Position numbers and translations under genes: made by a program | Notes under the pieces: generated by a model | The model's database searches: none | Told to the model about the DNA's origin: nothing | What the model saw: only the letters and a program-made list of their open reading frames with translations | Shown here: in pieces, positions 8,020 to 12,923 of the stretch | Position numbering within the stretch: position 1 is the stretch's first letter | Layout: every line of letters begins with the position of its first letter | Assembly: GCA_003508605.1 (NCBI GenBank) | Contig: DNUB01000303.1 | Location: 1-12,923 of the forward strand | DNA: 12,923 nt | Direction: 5' to 3' | DNA from: Oscillospiraceae bacterium | Lineage (GTDB): Bacteria > Bacillota > Clostridia > Oscillospirales > Ruminococcaceae

Positions 8020-8907
8020 TCATTCCACTGTTCTTATGGTAACCGACTCGATAACAATAGTATCAACGGGCTTGCTTTTTTCGTTCATTGAATCTTGCTT
8101 CTCCACCTCAACTTGGGAAATCTTGTCAATCACATCGAAGCCCTCCACCGTCTGACCGAAAACGGTGAAGCCTCCGTCAAGGAAGGGATAACCGCCCTTT
8201 TCCCCATACCTTTCAGTCATTTCGTCGGTGCGGTCATTGATTGCCTTCAAATCAAATTCGTAAATTGCTTTTTGATTCTGCCATTTTTCAAGAGCCTGCT
8301 CATACTGCGCCTTTTGGTCGCCTGTTGCTTTGCTTGCCAAATCCTTTGCCTGATCAATATAGCTGTCGCACTGCTTAATGGCGTTTTCATATTCCGAAGC
8401 CTCTACGAAGCTGCCGCATTCCTTGTTGTTGATAATAAAAAACTGCGTGCCGTTTACTCCCCCCGCATTGGCATAGCTGAGCGCACCGTAATAATGCCGC
8501 ATATTCTTGTTGTATTCAACGCCGAACTTAGGCTCGTCCTCGCTGCCCCTGCCGTCGCCGCTTGCAGAGCCGCCCTGCATCATAAAATTCTTAACCACAC
8601 GGTGTATTGTTTTATTTGTATAATATCCGCTGTTTGCAAGCTCGATAAAATTGCTCACTCCCTTAGGTGCGGCTTCCTCAAACAGCTTGCACTTTATTTC
8701 CCCGAAGTCCTTGATTTTTATAACCGCATAGGTATCGCCCTTTTCAAGTGTAACGTCCTCGGTATTTCCCTTAAAAGAATCGGAGGTTTTCACCTCTGTG
8801 GGCGCATACCCGCCGCCGCTTGAGCTTCCCTCGGAGCAGCCGCTCACGGTTAAGGCCGTAACCGCCGCCAACAATCCGCAGCATATTTTTTTAAAATTTC
8901 TTTTCAT
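8020..8907 (-). CDS. Lipoprotein peptidyl-prolyl cis-trans isomerase, cyclophilin type
   Basis: Predicted secreted foldase of 295 aa that isomerises X-Pro bonds on the outer face of the membrane. The N-terminus is a lipoprotein signal: a KRNFKK basic stretch, a hydrophobic core, and the lipobox LTVSGC with lipidated C24. A Ser/Gly linker follows (25-33). The cyclophilin fold runs from about 58 to the C-terminus. It shows IHRVVKNFMMQGG (101-113, catalytic R103 and Q111), a GALSYAN segment (141-147), NGTQFFI (152-158) and FLDGGFTVFGQTVEGFDV (242-259). An insertion of about 75 residues, rich in Glu, Lys, Gln and Ala and probably helical, lies at about 163-237 between the FFI strand and the LDG loop. 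The CypA tryptophan and histidine positions near the LDG loop appear to be Phe here, common among bacterial homologues. AAGGA (8916-8920) lies eight bases before the ATG. Family assignment is secure; clients are unknown. Confidence 0.92.
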   Translation of the reverse strand: MKRNFKKICCGLLAAVTALTVSGCSEGSSSGGGYAPTEVKTSDSFKGNTEDVTLEKGDTYAVIKIKDFGEIKCKLFEEAAPKGVSNFIELANSGYYTNKTIHRVVKNFMMQGGSASGDGRGSEDEPKFGVEYNKNMRHYYGALSYANAGGVNGTQFFIINNKECGSFVEASEYENAIKQCDSYIDQAKDLASKATGDQKAQYEQALEKWQNQKAIYEFDLKAINDRTDEMTERYGEKGGYPFLDGGFTVFGQTVEGFDVIDKISQVEVEKQDSMNEKSKPVDTIVIESVTIRTVE

Positions 8908-8945
8908 TTTGTCTTTCCTTTCTCTTGCATGACTTTTTATTTAGA

Positions 8946-8988
8946 GCGGTGCCTCGCAATGACCGCCTAACGTCTTTGTTTGCGGGGC
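8946..8988. other. Alternative hairpins between rimI and the cyclophilin gene
   Basis: The 85 bp spacer holds two mutually exclusive inverted repeats. GCGGT (8946-8950) pairs with ACCGC (8962-8966). GCCTCGCA (8951-8958) pairs with TGCGGGGC (8981-8988) through seven Watson-Crick pairs and one G-T. On the minus strand the first hairpin is followed by CTCTAAATAAAAAG, which could make it a weak terminator or attenuator between the genes. The minus-strand words TCATTGCGAGG resemble the start of a GC-rich interspersed intergenic repeat known from several unrelated bacteria; this likeness is from memory. Confidence 0.35.
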
Positions 8989-8992
8989 TGTC

Positions 8993-9463
8993 TTAGTAAG
9001 AGTAGTTTTGGGAGGTTTCCAAAATATAAACCAGCCCGTTTTCGTTTCCGTAATAATTTTTCCTCTCGGCGGCTTTCTTAAAGCCCATACTCTCATACAA
9101 GCCTATAGCCCCCTTATTGCTTTCCCGCACCTCCAAATATACTCTCTCGGTTTCCGGGGGCAATGCCCGCAAAAGCGATTTTATCAGTGCTTTGCCCTTA
9201 CCCTGTCCTCTGTGCTCCTTTAAAACCCCGATACGGTACAGCTCGCATTCCTCAAAGGAAGCCGCCGCCAAAAAATACCCTATCGCTTTCCCTTCCGAAT
9301 ATTCAAAGCCATATAGAATATCGGCTCTTTCCAAGGAGGACGTTACCGCTTCAAGACTCCAATAATCCTCGGGAAAACAGCTTTTTTCCAGAAACGCTAT
9401 TTCCCTTGCGGCTTCAAGAGGGACGTGGGATTTCTTATTCAATTGTCTTTCCTTATTTTCCAT
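8993..9463 (-). CDS. rimI: RimI-type GNAT N-acetyltransferase
   Basis: GNAT-fold acetyltransferase of 156 aa that uses acetyl-CoA. The best match is RimI, which acetylates the N-terminal alanine of ribosomal protein S18. The acetyl-CoA pyrophosphate loop reads HRGQGKGKAL (84-93). It is followed by YLEVRESNKGAIGLYESMGF (109-128) and a late YYGNENGLVYIL segment (137-148), the arrangement typical of RimI. In many Firmicutes rimI sits beside tsaB; here it follows a phosphatase-like gene by 42 bases, so substrate assignment rests on sequence only. The ATG used has only AAGG four bases upstream. An in-frame TTG (9440-9442) has AAGGA at a better seven-base spacing and would give 149 aa starting at NKKSHVP. 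A different small-substrate GNAT cannot be excluded. Confidence 0.8.
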   Translation of the reverse strand: MENKERQLNKKSHVPLEAAREIAFLEKSCFPEDYWSLEAVTSSLERADILYGFEYSEGKAIGYFLAAASFEECELYRIGVLKEHRGQGKGKALIKSLLRALPPETERVYLEVRESNKGAIGLYESMGFKKAAERKNYYGNENGLVYILETSQNYSY

Positions 9464-9491
9464 AAAACCTTATTTTGCATAATACAATTAT

Positions 9492-9517
9492 TTCAGAGGT
9501 TTGCTTCAGAGGTTCGC
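9492..9517. repeat. 13 bp tandem duplication at the phosphatase 3' end
   Basis: TTCAGAGGTTTGC (9492-9504) is followed directly by TTCAGAGGTTCGC (9505-9517), 12 of 13 bases identical. A more diverged third copy may continue at 9518-9530. The right-hand copy contains the TGA stop of the phosphatase gene (9506-9508). The unit is not a multiple of three, so it looks like replication slippage at the gene end and not a protein repeat. Confidence 0.7.
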
Positions 9518-9937
9518 TTTAGAGATTTCCTTTATATAATCCTCGTAAAACCTTACCAACTCGTCTCTGCACTTTCTGTAGCCCTCAATGCCGTTAAAAT
9601 AAGGGTCGTCAATACCTAAAACCGTTATCTTATCGTCAATGTTTTTATTTTTAAAGTAAGATTTTAAGGTGATTTTCTGTCGCTCGGTCATAACATGAAA
9701 TTCGTCAAACTCATCTGCGTGATATTCCGAAATATGGGTAGGCTTATAGCTCGTCTCGATTCCCATCTCGGACAAAACCGCCTGAACGTTTTCGTCTATA
9801 TGCTCCCCCATAATGGCAAAGCCTGCGCTTTTAAAGCGACAAGGCGCATTTTTCCTGACCGCAATGCTGTTGGCGATCTCCATCGCCAAGGGACTGCGGG
9901 TTTTATTCGAGGTGCAGATTATTAAAACATTTTTCAT
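9506..9937 (-). CDS. Low-molecular-weight protein tyrosine phosphatase-like protein
   Basis: Small cytosolic protein of 143 aa with the LMW-PTP/arsenate reductase fold signature. The N-terminal strand VLIIC leads into the CX5RS loop CTSNKTRS (8-15), with nucleophile C8 and phosphate-binding R14. A late DPYF (111-114) supplies the expected general acid D111. A helix rich in charged and aromatic residues (YRKCRDELVRFYEDYIKEI) ends the protein, as in the family. The loop differs from the usual CxGNxCRS: Ser replaces Gly and Lys-Thr replaces the usual x-Cys. The position used as Thr by the arginine phosphatase YwlE is Lys, so pArg activity is unlikely. I chose the ATG at 9937 because GGGGA (9942-9946) precedes it; an upstream in-frame TTG at 9964 has no ribosome site. 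The gene probably shares a transcript with rimI, 42 bases downstream. The substrate is unknown. Confidence 0.82.
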   Translation of the reverse strand: MKNVLIICTSNKTRSPLAMEIANSIAVRKNAPCRFKSAGFAIMGEHIDENVQAVLSEMGIETSYKPTHISEYHADEFDEFHVMTERQKITLKSYFKNKNIDDKITVLGIDDPYFNGIEGYRKCRDELVRFYEDYIKEISKANL

Positions 9938-9964
9938 ATTTTCCCCATTTTTGTCGTTATCCAA

Positions 9965-10149
9965 AAGCTTGTATTCATCGGATTTGTGCGTAATTTTTAA
10001 ATCGGAATTTGTACCGGCAAGGGCAAGGATTCCGCTGCGGCCTTAAAAAATCCCCCGTGCTTGCCGGTGCGGTTCGGGAAATTTTAACCAAGCCGGCGGC
10101 AAAATCCGCCGAAAGAGTGTGCGTGGTATCAAATGAATATTCTCCGAAA
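9965..10149. other. Inverted-repeat-rich spacer between polA and the phosphatase gene
   Basis: The stretch between the polA stop and the phosphatase gene has no convincing gene. It carries a 9 bp inverted repeat, ACCGGCAAG (10013-10021) with CTTGCCGGT (10060-10068). This extends by one G-C and one G-T pair at its base around a 38-base loop. A tighter hairpin, CGGCGG (10094-10099) with CCGCCG (10106-10111), has a 6-base loop and lies about 40 bases past the polA stop. On the minus strand the tight hairpin is followed by GCTTGGTTAAAATTT, a poor T-run, so it is at best a weak polA terminator. I see no clear promoter for the downstream genes. Confidence 0.5.
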
Positions 10150-12663
10150 TCAATGCGTATCAAACCACGTCCTGCCGATCTTAACGTCGGCGGTAAGCGG
10201 AACGGCAAGCTTAACGCAGTTTTCCATCTCTTCCTTTAGGATCTCCGCCGTTTTCTGCGCAAGCTCCTCATCCACCTCTACTATCAGCTCGTCGTGAACC
10301 TGCAAAATAAGCCTTGCGGGAAGCTTCTCCCTGTTCAGTCTGTCATATACCCTTATCATAGCGAGCTTTATAATATCGGCTGCCGTTCCCTGAATGGGAG
10401 TGTTCATGGCTATTCTTTGAGCCGCCGCCTGCACCAGCTTGTTGCTTGCGTTTATATCGGGAATATATCTTCTTCTGCCGAACATAGTTTCCACATAAAG
10501 ATTTTTCTTCGCCCCGCTTACGGTGTTTTTCATGAAAGCGTCAACTCCGCTGTACTTAGCCAAATAAGCTTCAATATACCTTTTTGCCTCGGCAACGGAT
10601 ACGCCCGTATCCTTTGATAGGGAAAATGCTCCTATACCGTAAACGATACCGAAATTGACAGCCTTTGCCCTTGAACGCAGCTCGGGAGTTACCCATTCCA
10701 GCGGCTGTTCAAATACCTGTGAAGCGGTAATGGCGTGGATATCGTCACCGTTTAAAAATGCCTGCTGCATAATTTTATCGTCCGCCAAATGCGCAAGCAC
10801 TCTAAGCTCAATCTGCGAATAGTCGGCGTCAACCAGCACGCAGTTTTTTTCAGCCACAAAAAACCTTCTCATATTTTTGCCCAGCTCGGTACGGACGGGA
10901 ATGTTTTGTATATTTGGCTCTGCGCTGCTTATTCTGCCCGTGCGGGTTTCCGTCTGCTTAAAGGTAGTGTGTATCCTGCCGTCCTCGCTGCTTACCGCCG
11001 CCTTTAAACCGCTTACATAGGTGGACTGAAGCTTTGTGAACGCCCTGTAATCGGAAATAAGAGGGATTATGGGGTGCTTGCCGTACAGCGACTCCAAAAC
11101 CTCCGCATTGGTGGAATAGCCTGTTTTGGTTTTCTTTCCGAAGGGAAGATTGAGCTTTTCAAAAAGAATCATTCCCAACTGCTTTGGCGAACCGATATTG
11201 AATTTTTCTCCCGCCAAACTGTAAATTTCCTCTTCGGTACGGGCAATCTTTTCGGCAAGCTCCCTTCCGAAATTATCTATGCCCTCAGCGTCGGTCTTTA
11301 CCCCCGCAATTTCCATATCGGTAAGCACTTTTGCGAGAGGGATCTCTATTTCCTCCAAAACCTTGTTAAGCTTTGCGGAATTTACGGCGTTTATAAGCTT
11401 TGTCATCAGCTGATACAAGCTTTGCCCCAGCTCCTCTTTATTTTGGGGAGCATTTACTCCGTACCGCCCGCAAAGCCTTTCCATTTCATATCCGTTGGAG
11501 GTGGGGTCGAGAAGATATGCCGCCAAGGTTGCGTCGAAAACAACATTTTTTATATCTATGCCCATAGGCATGGCAAAGGCGTACAGGGCTTTTAAATCAA
11601 AGGTGCGCTTTTCGCAGCCGCTTTCAAGAAATTCCCTTGCATTTTCGGATACGGTAACATTATCGTCGGTGCAGACATAAATCTTATTGTCGAAAAGTAT
11701 AATATTCGGTACTTGTTTGTCGGGAACGATTTCCTCGTTTTCGGTTTTTGCAGAGCCGTCTATTATCTTTTGAGCAGCCTTTTCATTGGCGATTTTCATG
11801 TTTTCGGGAGAGATATTCAATTTTTTAAGAATATTGAACATCTCCAGCTCGGTCAGTATTTCGGCAAGCCTGACCTCGTCCCTTTTTTTGGGAATATAGC
11901 TGTCAAGGCGGGTATCCACGGGTGCGTCAAGGGCGATAGCTCCCAACCTTTTGCTCAGCAGGCAGCTTTCCTTTCCCTCGGACAGCTTTTTTCTGAGTCC
12001 CGGCGTTATCTCCAAGCTGTCTAAATTATCATAGATATAGCTAACGGAGGAATATCTTTGTATAAGATCAAAGGCGGTTTTCTCGCCTACCCCCTTTACT
12101 CCGGGAATATTGTCGCTGCTGTCTCCCATAAGTGCCTTAACCTCAAGCATTTGCATAGGGGAAACGCCGTACTTTTCCATAATTCCCGCAGGCGTATACA
12201 GCACGTCCTCTTTATTGCCCGCCAAATTAACATAAACGCTCTCGGTAACAAGCTGAAAGCTGTCCCTGTCGCCCGTGGCGATTATCGCCGTATTGCCGCC
12301 GAGCTCTGCGGCATGGGAGAGAGTGCCGAGAATATCGTCCGCCTCCCAGCCCTCTTTTTCGACGACGGCAATTCCCATAGCGTTCAGAATGTCCTTTACC
12401 AAAGGAAGCTGCATGGCAAGCTCCTCGGGCATAGGCTTTCTCGTGCCCTTATATTCGGAGTACATTTTATGGCGGAAGGTGGGAGCCTTTAAATCAAAGG
12501 CGGCTGCAACGCAGTCGGGCTTAAAGTTATTTTCAAGCTTAAGCAGAATATTCATAAAGCCGGTAACCGCATTGGTAAAAACGCCTTTTTTGTTGGATAA
12601 GGCCCGTATGCCGTAAAAGGCTCTGTTTATTATGCTGTTTCCGTCTATTACAAGCAATTTCAT
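10150..12663 (-). CDS. polA: DNA polymerase I
   Basis: Family A DNA polymerase of 837 aa for Okazaki-fragment maturation and repair synthesis. The N-terminal 5'-3' exonuclease/FEN domain (1-280) shows VIDGNS, FDLKAPTFRH, GWEADDILGT (105-114), ATGDRDSFQL and the helix-hairpin-helix GVKGVGEKTA (188-197). The middle 3'-5' exonuclease fold (about 318-420) is short and degenerate. No DxE metal site is visible, although FDATLAAYLLDP (376-387) keeps one Asp, so proofreading is probably absent as in Bacillus and Thermus enzymes. The polymerase domain has motif A DYSQIELR (D614), motif B RSRAKAVNFGIVYG (R663, K667, F671, Y675) and motif C QVHDE (788-792). The ATG has AAGG (12671-12674) seven bases upstream and a consensus promoter beyond it. 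Length is a little short (E. coli 928, B. subtilis about 880) because of the trimmed middle region. No frameshift is seen. Confidence 0.98.
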   Translation of the reverse strand: MKLLVIDGNSIINRAFYGIRALSNKKGVFTNAVTGFMNILLKLENNFKPDCVAAAFDLKAPTFRHKMYSEYKGTRKPMPEELAMQLPLVKDILNAMGIAVVEKEGWEADDILGTLSHAAELGGNTAIIATGDRDSFQLVTESVYVNLAGNKEDVLYTPAGIMEKYGVSPMQMLEVKALMGDSSDNIPGVKGVGEKTAFDLIQRYSSVSYIYDNLDSLEITPGLRKKLSEGKESCLLSKRLGAIALDAPVDTRLDSYIPKKRDEVRLAEILTELEMFNILKKLNISPENMKIANEKAAQKIIDGSAKTENEEIVPDKQVPNIILFDNKIYVCTDDNVTVSENAREFLESGCEKRTFDLKALYAFAMPMGIDIKNVVFDATLAAYLLDPTSNGYEMERLCGRYGVNAPQNKEELGQSLYQLMTKLINAVNSAKLNKVLEEIEIPLAKVLTDMEIAGVKTDAEGIDNFGRELAEKIARTEEEIYSLAGEKFNIGSPKQLGMILFEKLNLPFGKKTKTGYSTNAEVLESLYGKHPIIPLISDYRAFTKLQSTYVSGLKAAVSSEDGRIHTTFKQTETRTGRISSAEPNIQNIPVRTELGKNMRRFFVAEKNCVLVDADYSQIELRVLAHLADDKIMQQAFLNGDDIHAITASQVFEQPLEWVTPELRSRAKAVNFGIVYGIGAFSLSKDTGVSVAEAKRYIEAYLAKYSGVDAFMKNTVSGAKKNLYVETMFGRRRYIPDINASNKLVQAAAQRIAMNTPIQGTAADIIKLAMIRVYDRLNREKLPARLILQVHDELIVEVDEELAQKTAEILKEEMENCVKLAVPLTADVKIGRTWFDTH

Positions 12664-12693
12664 AGCTTTGCCTTCCCCCTGATTTTTCTTTTA

Positions 12694-12722
12694 ATTATAT
12701 CATTTTACAGCGGCGTTGTCAA
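12694..12722 (-). promoter_or_regulatory. Consensus sigma-A promoter of polA
   Basis: On the minus strand TTGACA (12717-12722) and TATAAT (12694-12699) are separated by exactly 17 bases; both hexamers are perfect consensus. An A/T-rich stretch (TTAAAATAA) lies directly upstream of the -35 box and may act as an UP element. Transcription should begin near 12687, giving a leader of roughly 25 bases that contains the AGGGGGAAGG ribosome site. No operator is visible. Confidence 0.88.
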
Positions 12723-12762
12723 TTATTTTAAGGTGCCTTGAAAAGTGTCTTTGCCATTGCGT

Positions 12763-12921
12763 TTACGCCTTGCGGCGGGGTGCGCTCCCGCAGGGGGTTA
12801 CTGCGTTGGCTTTTTGAACTGCGTTTGGCTTTTTTACTGCGTTTTGCTTTTTGCACTGCGTTTTGCTTTTGGTGATTTTTACGAGCTGCGCCCGCAACGC
12901 TGCCTTTTCCGTCTTGCGACG
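12763..12921 (-). other. Open minus-strand frame entering from the right edge, coding status uncertain
   Basis: From the window edge a minus-strand frame stays open for 52 codons and stops at TAA (12763-12765). It reads as a Lys/Arg/Ala-rich tail with repeated QNAV, PNAV and ANAV words, ending CGSAPRRKA. A second minus-strand frame is also open and runs to TAA at 12728-12730, ending NAMAKTLFKAP just before the polA -35 box. Neither frame has a start in the window. Two open frames over one low-complexity repeat suggest that base composition keeps them open and that this may not be a gene. It could still be the C-terminal tail of an upstream protein. Confidence 0.2.
12800..12872. repeat. Four tandem 18-19 bp repeats
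   Basis: Four consecutive units begin ACTGCGTT at 12800, 12818, 12836 and 12855, each followed by a TGGCTTTTT or TTGCTTTTG block. The spacings are 18, 18 and 19 bases, and the two right-hand units are the most alike. The array lies about 80-150 bases upstream of the polA -35 box in a stretch with no assigned gene. The adjoining segment 12766-12798 is GC-rich (CGCCTTGCGGCGG, then CCCGCAGGGGG) and may belong to the same element. Confidence 0.8.
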
Positions 12922-12923
12922 GG

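Noticed and set aside
8095..8823. A 242-codon plus-strand frame opposite the cyclophilin gene
   Set aside because: It mirrors the cyclophilin coding sequence, has no domain or ribosome site, and cannot coexist with the well-supported lipoprotein gene.
9975..10208. A 77-codon minus-strand frame across the polA end and the following spacer
   Set aside because: It starts inside polA in another frame, has no recognisable domain, and its openness is explained by the GC-rich inverted repeats in the spacer.
12800..12872. CRISPR array
   Set aside because: Units are only 18-19 bp, directly adjacent and diverged, with no unique spacers between them.

Overview
The window carries five complete protein genes, all on the minus strand, so transcription runs from the right edge toward the left. 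In transcription order they are DNA polymerase I (polA), a low-molecular-weight phosphatase-like protein, a RimI-type N-acetyltransferase, a secreted lipoprotein cyclophilin, and a very large cyclic beta-1,2-glucan synthase. I see no tRNA, rRNA, CRISPR array, transposase or phage gene. Moderate GC content, AGGAG/AAGGA-type ribosome binding sites, a lipoprotein cyclophilin with a Gly/Ser linker, and a polA that lacks the proofreading DxE residues all suggest a Firmicute, most likely a Clostridia/Oscillospiraceae-type gut or anaerobic bacterium. This placement is an inference; there is no 16S or other marker gene here.

Right edge (12723-12923): about 200 bp with no gene I can assign. It holds four diverged 18-19 bp tandem repeats and two overlapping open minus-strand frames. 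A textbook sigma-A promoter (TTGACA, 17 bp, TATAAT) follows and drives polA. polA is followed by an intergenic stretch of about 210 bp rich in inverted repeats. Next come the phosphatase and rimI, 55 nt apart and probably co-transcribed, then a short hairpin region and the cyclophilin.

Left half: between the cyclophilin stop and the glucan synthase start lies a 274 bp spacer. It contains a striking element of about 141 nt in which a 15 bp outer stem encloses two long perfect or near-perfect hairpins, forming a potential three-way junction. On the minus strand it ends in a seven-T run. The 7.7 kb synthase gene then fills the window almost to its left end.

Functionally the genes are a housekeeping set (replication/repair, protein modification, protein folding outside the membrane) next to one specialised polysaccharide enzyme. 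The synthase has all three catalytic modules of the Cgs/NdvB family: a GT84-like glucosyltransferase with membrane segments, a GH189-like cyclising transglycosylase, and a GH94 beta-1,2-glucan phosphorylase. One polypeptide could therefore start, elongate, cyclise and trim beta-1,2-glucan. The glucan exporter that partners it in Proteobacteria is not in this window. I do not see a convincing new multi-gene system. The most unexplained items are the three-way-junction element, the insertions in the GH94 and cyclophilin domains, and the tandem repeats at the right edge.
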